DNA from: Balaenoptera acutorostrata
Taxonomy: Eukaryota; Chordata; Mammalia; Artiodactyla; Balaenopteridae
DNA: 64,000 bases
Direction of reading: 5' to 3'
NCBI RefSeq assembly: GCF_949987535.1
Contig: NC_080082.1
Location: 30,974,011-31,038,010 of the forward strand
The notes below the pieces were generated by a model. It was not told the DNA's origin, searched no databases, and saw nothing but the letters and a program-made list of their open reading frames with translations. The position numbers and the translations under genes were made by a program. Positions 44,745-56,534 of the stretch are shown here, piece by piece (the first letter of the stretch is position 1; every line of letters begins with the position of its first letter).

Positions 44745-44975
44745 CATACACAGTTAGTTTCAAACTTATGTTGTCGCTCACAGGGAGAAATCAATGTACA
44801 GTATATTAAAAACAATCACCGCAGCCTTTAAATGATCCAATAGCTTAGCTTTGAATGCATTCAAGCTAATGGGGGCTTTAATGGCTTCTGACAGATCATT
44901 CCATTGATCAAGAGGCATGTATGAAATACGCTGCCTACTAAACTCTGTTTTGATTTGGAGAAAAGAAAACTAAAC
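44745..44975. promoter_or_regulatory. Candidate conserved non-coding block
   Basis: Repeat-free block containing the perfect 14-bp palindrome TTGAATGCATTCAA (44851-44864), the words CTAATGGGGGCTTTAATGG and GATCATTCCATTGATC, and 'aaacaatcaccg'. It resembles conserved enhancers. Inference only. Confidence 0.4.
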
Positions 44976-46689
44976 GTCCATGGTAAACAGGGCTTGATTG
45001 TTCAGTGTTCACTGAGAGCCCTCGCAGCCTGACCCTGGTCGGGAGCAGAGGAGGGAAGGACAATGGGAATCCTATATACCTGGCTTGCTTCTTTCCCGAC
45101 TCTAATCAAGGCGTAATCAACTGGAAATCTCTGTCTGAAGAGCTGGGGGCAGGGGCGGGAGGGTGACCAGAGGTACTGTTTTCTGTGTTGGATGAGTTAC
45201 GAGCAGGAGTTGGAGCTGCCCTGAGAAATTGACTCAGCCCTTTCAGGGCTCCGGGGTTGGTAGGTTAACTGCGCTTGCTCCAAAGTGAAAATCTGAATTC
45301 CCTGTTTGAAAGGATAAAAAGCGTTTTCAGTTGGGGACGGCAGATTTGCAAAGAAAAAAAATGAAAGTCTGCTCCCTGTATCCGTGCGTCCCGAGGCCCC
45401 AAGATTACCTTAGCAAGGGCTGAACACTCCTTGACTCAGGAAAGGTGTTTTCGCGGGGTGCGTGGTGTCTGAAAAAATTTTAGAAGAGGCCTTAACAATA
45501 TTCTTTGAGACTATTCTTGTGCAAGAGCAGCCACGCTCTGGCTGTTTGTTGCGGCCTCAAAAGGGAGCCATAGGTCACTGAGGTGTCAGACTGGCCTTGC
45601 CTGATCAGAAGTGATAAAGGGACGCAAACTCTTCCATTACGCACCCAAAGGAAACTGGTCTCACAAAATAAGTAATAATAATCCTCCTTCCTTGGATTTG
45701 CCTAGGGCTTTGGTGTTTACAAAGTCCTTCCAAATGTTGTCGCCGTCGGGAGAGGTGCTGGCTTCACAGCGCTCGTATTTCCTGTCAGTTTCATGCAGCT
45801 TGCAGACCTTCTCTCTCGTGTCTGGGACGCTGGGAAGGGCAAGCACGGGTACCTTTGAAACTGGCATCACTAAAGGCCAGCTCATCTGTGGTGTCTATTT
45901 AATCTTTAATATGAGAGTGGGGAGCAGCTTCCGGTGGCAGTCACTAACCTAGTGGGTTGGGATTACTCTGAGCACACAGGGTCCGGAACCACCGGGCTTT
46001 TCCTAAACTTCCCGTAGAATGGTCTTGACCTTTTGGTCCCCATCTGTGGGGCACAGTGCTGTCCTAAGCCAGCACGTCCCATCTCTCAGCAGGAAGCCTC
46101 AGCACTTTACCAGATTAAAAACAACGGGAAAACCCTCATGCTAGAAGCGCTTATTGGTACTGGTGCCATGTTTAGTCAGTAGCTTTTGTAAAATTGATGA
46201 ATTTTGTCTAAAGGCAGGTGCAGACAGGCAAACAGATCAGTATCTGCTGTTATCCATTTAGCTTGACACTCATGTGCGGGGGAACTATTTTACCTCGATT
46301 CTTTCAGGACTGATGAAAAGAAAATGCAAGCAAAGTCACAAACTGCATCATTGGAAAAGAATCACTGAGTCGGATGCTGGGAGTTAATTAATGCTTCCCT
46401 CCCCTGCAAATAGACTGACCCTGGTACTTAGACATTCAGAGTCAATGAACAATTGTTGAACACAGATCATCCATTAAAAGGTGACGGCAAGAATTTTTAA
46501 AGCAAATCTAAAATTGCAAAGGGTGACCTAATCCTGTTGTAGTAATGGGGAGTACGAAGGAATCATTTTTCAGAGTATCTCATTTATAAAAAGGTCCACG
46601 CCATCTGCCGAGAGAAAAATGGAAGCTGTGAGAAGCAAATGGGATAGAATGGGATGGTAACATATTGTTCTGGTACTAAGTAGGAGACA
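44976..46689. other. Repeat-poor non-coding segment
   Basis: No gene is supported. The sequence is single-copy in appearance. The frame at 45611-45952 and its antisense partner have no domain. Some parts may be conserved (for example around 46190-46260). Confidence 0.35.
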
Positions 46690-46795
46690 CAATGTGAATC
46701 ATCGCGGTGACAGAACAGTCCAACGAGCTAGGCGTTACAGAAACAAAGACTGAATCACAGAGAGGTCAAGTGATTTGCCCGAGTAATGAAGCTAC
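46690..46795 (-). mobile_element. Possible MIR fragment
   Basis: 'aaagactgaatcacagagag' and 'gtcaagtgatttgcccgagt' match the reverse MIR core. It lies just before a second, clearer MIR. Confidence 0.5.
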
Positions 46796-46825
46796 AACTG
46801 TTATCACAGGAAACTGGGATAATAA

Positions 46826-47030
46826 TCATTAGAGCTGGTATTTCACTGAAGACCGGTATATGCCAGGCACAGCTGGAGGCATTTTATACACACATCAACT
46901 ATTTAATCTTCACAACAACCTTAGGTGGTAGATACACTACTATTATCTCCATTTTGCAGACAAGAAAACAAAGGCTTGAAAGGGAGGCTGGCCTTAGGAT
47001 CACATACAGAACCAGGACTCTGTAACCAAA
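46826..47030 (-). mobile_element. MIR SINE
   Basis: 'tatgccaggcacagctggag', 'caactatttaatcttcacaa', 'tactattatctccattttgc' and 'aaccaggactctgtaac' follow reverse MIR order. Confidence 0.82.
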
Positions 47031-47619
47031 AGCCTCTCCTGCCACCCAGGAAATCAGAAGATTCTGAAAACCTGATCGATGGTGATAGGATAGATAGAGC
47101 AGGGGTGCCGAGGGGACTAGTTGTCAATCGTGGGAGGAGGATTTGGGCCTGATACCTGGAAGATCAATCGATCGATCGTGTTGCCTTGACAGGGTACTGG
47201 GAGCAAGGAAGGGGCGCTGTCCCGTGAGAACAGGGGCTGACGGGATGAAGGATGGTGGGGAAGCCCTGTTCGGGAGCCAGGCTGGGGTGAGGTCTGGTCC
47301 TTCCAGGCTGCAGCACGGGGTCTGGGGGCGCTCACCCTTTCTCCTTGTTAATAAGGGAGAAACGAGAAACAGACCCTTTGGACCTTTCCTGGAGTTCCCC
47401 GGCAGACTGGGAATCTACTGGGGTCTCCTGGGTAAGCAAGAGCGCCAGGTGTATCCCTTTTCCTGACAATCCCTGCAATCGGCTCCCCAGAAACAGCAGC
47501 AGACACGGACACCCTGGCCATCATGCAGTAAGTCATCCCCCGCCGCCTCTCTGGCCTCTCCCCTTCCCTGCCCCAGCCTCTTAAAGCTGCCCGGCTCTCC
47601 CTGCAGCCGCAATCACTAC
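47031..47619. other. Non-coding segment, GC-richer
   Basis: No gene is supported; three frames overlap between 47.1 and 47.6 kb. A short (GATC/AATC) alternation, GATCAATCGATCGATCG, lies at about 47162-47178. Confidence 0.35.
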
Positions 47620-48140
47620 AACACTCTTGGGCCTTCCCTCCCCCTTTATGGTTGTCAAATTGATTTCGCCACCGAGATACCTATGGCTCCCAATGAAACT
47701 TAATTAAAAATACCATTTAATCACAAAGTAACAAAGGCAAACTGGATAAACGGCATTACCACTTCAGTGCATTTTAATCTGCACTGCTCGTCTCCTTCTC
47801 AATCTGTTTGGATGAGAATTGCCTTTTCAAATAAGAATCCCCCTGTCTTCCATGGGCTTGCCTCTGACAGATCTCCAAAATAAACAGTATTTAGCGTGGC
47901 ATGGATCCAAATGTATGCCATTTGCCCAGTGGTAAAATCAGCCTTAACTAGAGCAGGGGAAAAAAAAAAAGTTGCATTCAAAAATACCTTCCCTCGAAAC
48001 ACACAAAAAAACCCCCTACTGAATGTGGAGTGTCCATTCAATAGGGTCGATGGAATATCATTTCTAGCACCCCTCGATTCGTTTAGTGATGGATTTGGAA
48101 GCTTATTACTAAAATCGTGTCATGAGCGATGCCATGACTC
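47620..48140. promoter_or_regulatory. Candidate conserved non-coding block
   Basis: Repeat-free, AT-rich sequence with AACTTAATTAAAAATACC (47697-47714) next to 'atttaatcacaaagtaacaa' and 'tttaatctgcactgctcg'. It continues through 'tagcgtggcatggatccaaa' to 'gaagcttattactaaaatc'. It resembles a developmental enhancer; not tested by alignment. Confidence 0.42.
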
Positions 48141-48489
48141 CGCCCTCTCTTCTGTCTAGTGAACTCTCCTGGGCTGAGGCTGCCCGTGAAAGCAGGTGGG
48201 GTGGGTGCAGAGCTGTGGGTGCTGCTTGGAGTGAAGCAAAAGGAGGATGGGGTACCACCTCATGCACTCGGAGGGGCTGGCAGGACATCTTCCCCATCTC
48301 AAGATCTGGCCCGAGGATGCGGGAAATTCCCAGTTAGAAAGCAGTGCCTTTGGACTGAGACCCTTTGGAATCCAGACAGCAGCCAGAGCGATCATCTAAA
48401 AGCAAAAGAATCTCACATCAAGTTATTCCCACCCCTCCCCCATAGAGCCCTCGGTGTTTCTTGGGGCGCTTGACATCAAATCCGAAGGC

Positions 48490-48960
48490 TGGTCCTCCTC
48501 CTCTCCAGCTGCATCTCCCTCACTCTCCCCTGTTTCTCTACTTCGGCCATCGTGGTCCTTTTTCTTCCTTGAACATCCTGCTCTAAGCACCTTCCAGCCT
48601 CGGGCCTTCGTCCCCCGCTGTTCCCTTTCCTGGGAAGCTCTTCCCCCGTTACCCTCATTCCCTGACCTCCCAATCCAAGCCACCCTTCCTCAGTCCCCAG
48701 CTACACTCCGTCCCCTGACCCAGTGGATTCCCTTTCTGGCACTTCAGATGATCTGAAACCATCTTATTATTTATTTGGTGGTTTACTGCCTGTCTCCCCA
48801 CTACAGAGTTAAATATCTTTCAGGTCACTACATTCCCCAGCACTGGCATGGGGGCAGGTACACGGGAGCCCTTGGAAGGCAGGCACCTGTCCTTGGATGC
48901 CCAGGGCTCACCACGCTGCTGAGCTGCGGTAGGCGGTCAAGAAAGGTTTGTGGGAGGGGA
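48490..48960 (+). mobile_element. L2 LINE 3' region, diverged
   Basis: 'tcttccttgaacatcctgct', 'tcgggccttcgtcccccgct', 'gttccctttcctgggaagct', 'gccacccttcctcagtcccc' and 'tattatttatttggtggttt' follow the L2 3' order. Frames on both strands are L2 translations or chance. Confidence 0.7.
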
Positions 48961-49969
48961 AGTCAGTGGCATCTTAGTGCAAAGGGATCTATCTCCTCAG
49001 ATCACTTTTCTGAAGATAGCTGGGACTGAGGGATGCGGAAGCCTTACAGGAAGCAGTGGGGACCGCTGACTCAAGGTGGTCCCAGGGGCAAAGCTTCCCT
49101 CTCCTCCACCATCCACATGGCCCGTGTCCCAGGGAAAGACCTTTACTAGTTCCCAGGGGAGGAGCAGGAACCGAGGTGTCAGCGTCCCCAGCAGCCCCTT
49201 TTTTTAAATCATCTCTTGCCCTTCCTCCTTCTACCCACCTGAAACTTCCCCAGAGAGTGTATGTAACCCTTAAACACAATGAGCTCATGCTTAGCGAAAG
49301 CCACCAGTTCTTCTGAGCAAATGTGATCTCACCTTTCGGATTCACTCCTGGAAGTGGTTTCTCCAAGCCCTGGCTCTTCCCCCACCTGCAGGACTCTGAT
49401 GACTCCATCCACCTGGGCGCCCCCCAGGCCAAGGAAGCAGGCCCACCCGCTGCTGTGCAAGGAGAAAACAGCAGGACCCCTCTTGGTTTCTTATCTCATC
49501 CTTTCGGTATTTTTATTGTTTATGCATGTTTTATGATGTACATGACCTATTAGTACAAGCAGTCCACAAATATAGCTCGATGGTAATACACATATATTGG
49601 GGTAAAGCACTCAACATTGTTATTCATTTCTACTCTAGGGACGCAAGCAAGCAGGTTTGGAGGGTGCTGACACAAAGGCGTAACGCCAGTCAGGTTCACA
49701 ATAAATGGTAATTGGGAGCAACGGGGGCCACAGAGGGTTCACGCCTTGCCTGAGAGGACGCTACCTAGCTCTTTGCCATGCCAGGATGAAGGCCTAGGGC
49801 TGCCAGATGCTCTGAATTCTGAAGAGGATGCACACATTTTTATTTTACATGAAATCTCTCAATTTTTAAATACTGGCACCTAGTGACAAGGAACAGACAC
49901 TGGGGGGGGGGGTGAAATAAAACACTAGGCTAGATGGTCCCGAGGCCGCCCCGTCGGTGACCTCCGCGT
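48961..49969. other. Non-coding segment, nothing recognised
   Basis: No gene is supported. The minus-strand frame 48989-49432 (147 codons) has no recognisable domain and its plus-strand partner is also open. A G-run lies near 49902-49911. Confidence 0.35.
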
Positions 49970-50100
49970 GCCCTGCACTCCTTACCTACGTGATTTCATT
50001 TAATCTCTCCCACAACCCTGAGAGGCAGCGCTTCATCGTTTACTGACGGGGAGACTGAGGCTTAAAGACATCAGGGAATTCATCCAATGTCTACTAAGAG
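49970..50100 (-). mobile_element. MIR fragment
   Basis: 'tgatttcatttaatctctcc', 'cacaaccctgagaggcagcg' and 'ggagactgaggcttaaagac' match the reverse MIR 3' half. Confidence 0.7.
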
Positions 50101-50444
50101 TCTCAAGATGAGGAAACCCCGCCTGCTTTGTGTGAAGTGAACTCCCTGGGGTTGACTCCCTGTGAATGAGCCCATACCTTGAACCAGTGAGATTCTGCTG
50201 GCGGGAGAGAGCCTGGTTCTCAGCGCACCTCTCAAGGGGCAAAAAAGCACCTCAGCTTCCCAACTACTGCAAACAACTACAAAGAAGGTGACAGGCTGGG
50301 GAGAGGGGCTAACTATTCTCATGATTTCCAGGGTCACCAAAGGGTGGGAGCCAGGCCCAAAAGGGAGAGGTGGGTTCATGGCATCACAAGACAAAACTGG
50401 CACCAAGATTGAGGAAGGGAGGGGAAAATGACTACAGCAGGTCA
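50101..50444. other. Non-coding segment
   Basis: Nothing recognised between two MIR pieces. Confidence 0.35.
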
Positions 50445-50690
50445 CTTACTGACATATAATAATACTAATATTTACTGGGTATTTAACTATGTGTCAGAAA
50501 TTGTTCTAAGTCTGCAGCTAAGTCATTTCATTTCATCTTCACCTTTTGAGTCGGTGCCTATAGTATCCCCATTATACAGATGAGAAAACCAAGGCACAGT
50601 AACACACCAAAAGTCGCAAGCTACTGGGCATTTAGATCCAGGCACTCGAAAACCAAAGCCCAAGTTTTAACCTCTTCATTGTCTCTCTGG
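50445..50690 (-). mobile_element. MIR SINE
   Basis: 'tatttaactatgtgtcagaa', 'atcttcaccttttgagtcgg', 'tccccattatacagatgaga' and 'aaccaaggcacagtaacaca' are reverse MIR words in order. Confidence 0.8.
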
Positions 50691-51104
50691 TGCTCCAACA
50701 TCATCAGGATGGGCACTAGGGTTCTTCAAGCCTCAATTCTACCCATCGTTATGTGCGAATGGGGGAATTATAAAAAGAAATGTAGTATGCCGGCTAAAAT
50801 CAGGAAGCAATGTAAATAGGACTTTGTCTCTTTCATTAGATCAGGGAAACTTCCTAAAGACAGGATGTCAACTTTATTTTAATCTTCAACGCTGCTCCAT
50901 TCTTATGTGCAGAGTACAGGGCTCATAACCCAGGCTGCCCTAGAGAAGGGAAAGAGGCTATTCTTCAACGAGGCATTTCTCTTTTAATTTATTTCGCCTG
51001 TGGGGAGAGCAGCTACAGAGAATGGGAAAACAGAATCTCCCGCTCTCAAACTTTTGATAGAAGTGCTGTCTGGGAGGGCTTTCTACAATGATGAAAATGT
51101 TCTG
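50691..51104. other. Non-coding segment
   Basis: No gene or clear repeat. Confidence 0.35.
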
Positions 51105-51262
51105 TGTCCAATACAGCAGTCACTAGCCACACATGGCTACTAAGCACTTGAAATGTGGCTCGTGCAACTGAGGAACTGAATTTTTAATTACAATTAAAAT
51201 GGAATTTAAATTTAAGGAGTCCCATCTACCTAGTGGCTACCATACTGAACAGCATAGCCTCT
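51105..51262. mobile_element. Short non-autonomous DNA transposon with inverted ends
   Basis: The ends 'ccaatacagcagtcactagc' and 'ctagtggctaccatactgaa' are imperfect inverted repeats. Inside are 'cacatggctactaagcactt', 'gaaatgtggctcgtgcaact' and an AATTTTTAATTACAATT core. This is a common mammalian element, probably hAT-type; the family name is not certain. Confidence 0.7.
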
Positions 51263-52029
<767 letters not shown>

Positions 52030-52745
52030 GAATTGTTCTTTATGGTGGTGGAACTTCTTTTTTTTCCAATGCCCAGATTTGTATTACCTCTAATGGCTTT
52101 GTAGGAGCCAATCATCGGGGAAATTCAGTTACTCTGCCTTTAAAATGGTGAATTATTTTTTCATTATCTCGACTGTTATTTAAAGTGTGTGATTAAGCCA
52201 TTATCAGATTTAAATGTTTGTGGGATTTCCATGTATTACTAGATTACTGGGAAAGATTAAATTGAATTTACTGCATTAAAACGTCCAAGAATAGATTAAA
52301 CAATATTACAGACCGGGATTGACTTTGGAGATCCCGGAGATTTACAAGTGTCCCAGCCTGCTGTGCTCAGAAAAAGGCACTCCAAGGAGAGACCGATTTA
52401 TAAGGATATATGCAAATAGAGGTTAATAATCATTTCCACTGATGAATAGGTGGAGAAAACTTCCACAAAATTAAATTAAGAGGCTAGCAAGAGTGACTCC
52501 CTAAGGAAAACACTTAAATCACGGTTTTTATTAAATGGATTATTCATCAATAGTAGAGAAATTAATTATCATATGCAACTAAATTATAGCCTCGTAGGAA
52601 AAAAGTTGGGGCGACATCATCGCACCCTGGCAGGCATCTACCTTGCCGAGAGACCACAGCTTATTGGAAATTGGTCTGGGAAAACTCAGTGGCTTTGGCT
52701 TTATGTATCTGAAAAGTGAGGATCAGACAGAAGAAAACACAAATT
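52030..52745. promoter_or_regulatory. Strong candidate conserved enhancer block
   Basis: Repeat-free, AT-rich, without open frames. It holds a perfect octamer ATGCAAAT (52410-52417, POU-factor type), GATTAAGCCATTATC (52192-52206), AGAAATTAATTATCATATGC (52557-52576) with a homeodomain core, and several TTAATAAT-like words. This looks like a deeply conserved developmental enhancer; alignment was not possible. Confidence 0.5.
52410..52417 (+). promoter_or_regulatory. Octamer (POU) motif
   Basis: ATGCAAAT, the exact consensus for POU-domain factors, within a repeat-poor island. Binding is inferred. Confidence 0.45.
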
Positions 52746-52812
52746 GCAATAAGAAACGAACAATTTCTCTACTCTCTTGGAGCACGTGGTGGTGACAGCG
52801 CATGCACCAAAG

Positions 52813-52869
52813 AGAAATACTCTGAGTATTTCTGAGATGTACTCAGAAATGCTCTGAGTACATCTGGGA
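52813..52869. repeat. 32-bp palindromic tandem duplication with two hairpins
   Basis: AGAAATACTC-T-GAGTATTTCT (52813-52833) is a perfect inverted repeat. AGATGTACTCAGA (52835-52847) and TCTGAGTACATCT (52853-52865) form a second perfect 13-bp stem with loop AATGC. The unit starting at 52813 recurs at 52845 (agaaatgctctgagta...) with a few changes, so the structure is also a direct repeat of period 32. Confidence 0.85.
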
Positions 52870-53059
52870 GAGTTGCATGGTCCTTCCCCACCCCACCCGA
52901 CCTTCTTGGCACTGTTCTCTAAATCAATTAAAAAGGGGTCCTACCCATCCTCTGTCTTCCATGTAGGACTAACTATGATGAAGAGATCAAAGAATGGACC
53001 ATCCTGGACCTATTTCCAAGCCTGATGGTTGAGAAGCCTCCTAACTAAAGGACATCTTC

Positions 53060-53660
53060 TCCTCTGGGGAATTATTAATGGTGAGGGGATCCCCACGGGA
53101 AAACATACTTCAACTTTACACCTATTTTCTCGGGTGGTTAATTGCTATACCGGCATCCTGTGCACTCAGTCCGTCGTACATTACACATAACATTCCAATA
53201 TATCTTCAGCTCTCCGCATCGGGCCCTGATAATAGCGTCTGTTAACATGCACTAAGTACTATTATGTAGCACATCACTTCATAAATAATAAGATTAGCTG
53301 ACCTCAGGGCCCCAAGAAGAGTAATGTGTTTAAATGTTCTCATTATTTATTTAAAACAAGAATTAAAGCAACAGAAGCTGCTTTTGACAATCCTCTTAGC
53401 ATAAATATTAAACTGTTTGCACTGATAAGCCCACACGAAACTGAAGAAGAGAGGCGCGTTCTGCAGACTACTTAATAATAATAGGTGTTTGAGACGTTGC
53501 CACTCACCGCAGTGGCTGGATCTCCGCAGTTCTAGAGACAGTCTCTACATCACGTGAAAGGGCTGCGGGAAATTCATATTCAAGGGGAGCTGCGACTAAT
53601 TACAAAGGAACTCTGCAAAGCTTTTTAAATTGTTCTTTCTCTCTGCCTCAGAATCAGAGG
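53060..53660. promoter_or_regulatory. Candidate conserved non-coding block
   Basis: Repeat-free with AATTATTAATGG (53089-53101 region), GGTTAATTGCTATACC (53136-53151), 'cataaataataagattagct', 'taaatattaaactgtttgca' and 'gcgactaattacaaaggaac'. Together with 52030-52745 it forms a 1.6-kb island. Function is inferred. Confidence 0.45.
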
Positions 53661-54424
53661 GTAAGGCTCAATTTACCAGGTAGGGAGAGTTATTCCAAAC
53701 TGAGCATTTCCATCTCACGGCGGGTAAATGGTCTGTGCACACACCACCCTGGTTGGCAGATTAAAGGGCTGTGATAAGTGTTGATGTACCTCGAATAGCA
53801 TAAGGTTTGTCAAAAGTCAACAGAGATGCTTTTTCACCTGTCAGTGGGTTCTGCCCCCTCATTTTGAGAAAGTATTAAAAACGTTAACACCTGCTGCAGA
53901 AGTTTGCTTACACTTGTATTGTACAAGCTTCCCAAGTCCACCCAGTTTTGTTTTGGGTGAAGTTGCTCTGATTTTCCTACTGTTCTTCCCATGGAAGGAC
54001 CGGCTGGTGTGGGTACTACCTCCTTCTCATGCCGGCCCTGAGAGGCTAGGAGCTGTGCATACCCACCCACTGTTTCCCTCTGGGCTAGAGTTAGAACCCC
54101 GTGTGTGGTCTCTTCAGGGCCTTAATTCAGATCTTTCAAGATCACTTTAAAACTCTTCCTTTAATGCCCAGCGCTCCTCGCCAGTTTCTCAATGGTCACG
54201 ACTGCGCCCCACAGAGGGCTTGCTGTTGAGGTAATGTATTCACCTGCGAGGAAGGACAGTCGCCCCCAACTCAAAGCACATTGTCCAATTCAACATCATG
54301 CCGGATGGTGGGACTGAAAAAGAAAAGGCTTGAGAATGACTTGTAGGCGTATCTCCCTTTGGGTTTCAATTTCTCCTGCTTAATTCACTCATTCTGCCTC
54401 TCTTCCATCTTAATTTCCTAAGAT
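53661..54424. other. Non-coding segment
   Basis: No gene or clear repeat. Opposed frames at 53.83-54.15 kb have no domains. Confidence 0.35.
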
Positions 54425-54690
54425 GCGGAAGCACAGTGGTAAAGACGTTCTCTGGACACCAGAAGCTGCTGCTTCCCCGGGGCATGACATCTTGGGCAAG
54501 CTTCTTAACCTCACCAAGCCTCAGTTTCTTACTTGTCATGTGGGAATACTGATGATGGTGATGATGATGATAGTACATTACTTATGGGCTTGCTGTGGAG
54601 GTTAAATGGATTGATACATGTGAAATACTTAGCACAGTGCCTGGCACATAGTGAGCCCTCAATAATTATTAAATACTATTGTTGCTATTG
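54425..54690 (+). mobile_element. MIR SINE, nearly complete
   Basis: 'catcttgggcaagcttctta', 'acctcaccaagcctcagttt', 'gaggttaaatggattgatac', 'acttagcacagtgcctggca' and 'catagtgagccctcaataat' follow MIR. A (GAT)n stretch near 54551-54570 has grown inside it. Confidence 0.9.
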
Positions 54691-55239
54691 TTACTTCTAC
54701 TACGAGTACCAGTGACAATGGGAGATGCCAACGAGAGGGCTGCCTATGGTACCTGTGACTGTCCCCTCCCTCCAGCTAACTGACTGGGTGGCCTCTGGCC
54801 TGGGGGAAGCTCTGGAGATCCAGAAGCGGCTCTTTCTGGCTTGAATCAGATTGAGCCGCTGGCTGGATCCTATCACAATGTGACATTCCAGGATGCTGAG
54901 GCTTATGTATTCAAGCTGCTACAACTCTCCAGTGACAGGCTAAAATGCTCAGATTCAGAAAGACTTAGCAGTTGTTCCCGAAGACCCAGAATTCATAAAA
55001 GGTGCTGTCGTTGAACTGTCTGAGCGGCAGTTGTTTCAGACTGACTTGGCATTTCTAGGAAATAAAGTTGGATTGTTTCTCAGCACGCATACTCTGTAGT
55101 TCTCGCAAAATCAAGGGGCCCTGAGTTCTCTTAGGAAATGTTTTAGGAATCCTGACGGTGGTGGACACTGGCTGTCTTGTGTCTTTTTCCCAAGTTTCCC
55201 ACAAAGAAGATGCTAAGTTTCCTGTGGGGAATCCGTCCC
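54691..55239. other. Non-coding segment
   Basis: No gene or clear repeat. Confidence 0.35.
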
Positions 55240-55670
55240 ATCCCTATGCTTGGCCACGTGGTTTGAGTCTGATTGGCTCCACCTCTACAGCCAGGGGAGA
55301 GCCTTGACTAGTTTAATCTAATCAGCACATCCTACTCTCCCAGCCACAGGGAGTAGGTTAGGGGAGGCACGTGACCAACTCCAAGGCAAGATTGAGAGAG
55401 TAAGTCAAAGGACTGGTCTGGGAACTAAGGGAAAAGACTTTCTTATCTCCTGGCCTGTGAACTATTAGGATGTGTGATCTGGAACCACCACAGTCATTTT
55501 GCTACCATGCAGCAAGGGGCTGGGTCCTGGGTGATATGGTTTGAGTAGCTGGATTGAGTCTCACCTGAAGCTAGGTATGCTTAGACTTTTTCAGTTGCAT
55601 GAGCTTGTTACTGTTTGAGTTAGGTTTTTCTGTCACTTGCAACCCAAAGAGTCCTGGCTGATATGCTGGC
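55240..55670 (+). mobile_element. Ancient LTR-like repeat, family unassigned
   Basis: 'gccacgtggtttgagtctga', 'ttggctccacctctacagcc', 'gtttgagttaggtttttctg', 'tcacttgcaacccaaagagt' and 'cctggctgatatgc' resemble the 3' end of an ancient mammalian LTR. The name is not certain. Confidence 0.5.
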
Positions 55671-56501
55671 CACGCATCCCACCCCTCAGTGACCTCCTGC
55701 CTTCTACAACATCCACTGCCATGGCCCTGCCTGCCAAGTGCATGTTGATAGTCCTCTCTCCAAAGTGAGACGCTGCTGATACAGTACAGTGTGTGCAGAG
55801 ATCACTTAAGTTGAAAGCATGAAATCCCTGGCTTTTGTTTTTGATTCGAATAATATTTCCACTGGGGACAAATTTCTACCCAGAAAACAAGAGTGCGCTG
55901 GTGTCACCCACACTGGCCTTTGCGCAAAAATAAGCCAGTTTTAATGACCAGAGCTGGATGACCTTTCTAAAGAGAGTTAAAAAAGTTTCCCTAAAAATTT
56001 CCTTATCAAGGATAGCAGATCATTCTGAACCCAGACAAACAGTAAGAAACTCAGCTAAACAGTAAGAAAGTTACAGTTTCCCCTTTCAACTTTGTGCTCT
56101 CTACTCCCATCCTAAAGGGTTAACAAATAAACTCAGATCTACTCAGAAAACCCTGCTCCTTTTATGCAGCATTGCAAGGGGAGCAATGGAAAATAATATA
56201 TGCTTCATCTCTCTCCCTCCCAAATTCACACTATTTCAATTCAAAGGACTCTATAGCTACCCTCAAAACTCTTGCTACTTAGGAATGGTTCTCCCTGAAT
56301 GACCTAGTGACGTAACAGGAAGCAGCTGAACGGTGTCACGTTGGCTGGCCTGTCAGCCGACTGTCCAGAGGTTCCCCTCCTCTCCTCTCCCAGGTGTAAC
56401 TCACGCAGGGCCCCACTGCCTGCTGATTCCCCCAGGGCTACACTTAACATTTGGAGGATGAGGACCGCGGCTACATTAGTGAACACTGGTCGCCATGCTG
56501 A
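55671..56501. other. Non-coding segment
   Basis: No gene or clear repeat. Confidence 0.35.
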
Positions 56502-56534
56502 AATTAACCACTTTAGCTAAAGTGTGTGTTAATT
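56502..56534. repeat. Compound palindrome with homeodomain-like ends
   Basis: CACTTTAGCTAAAGTG (56509-56524) is a perfect 16-bp palindrome. It is flanked by AATTAAC (56502-56508) on the left and, after three bases, by the reverse complement GTTAATT (56528-56534) on the right, giving 15-bp arms with a 3-base offset. It sits at the start of an AT-rich repeat-free stretch (to about 56830). Confidence 0.7.

Noticed and set aside
48989..49432. 147-codon minus-strand frame
   Set aside because: The plus strand is also open over much of it, no domain is visible and there is no exon-like boundary.
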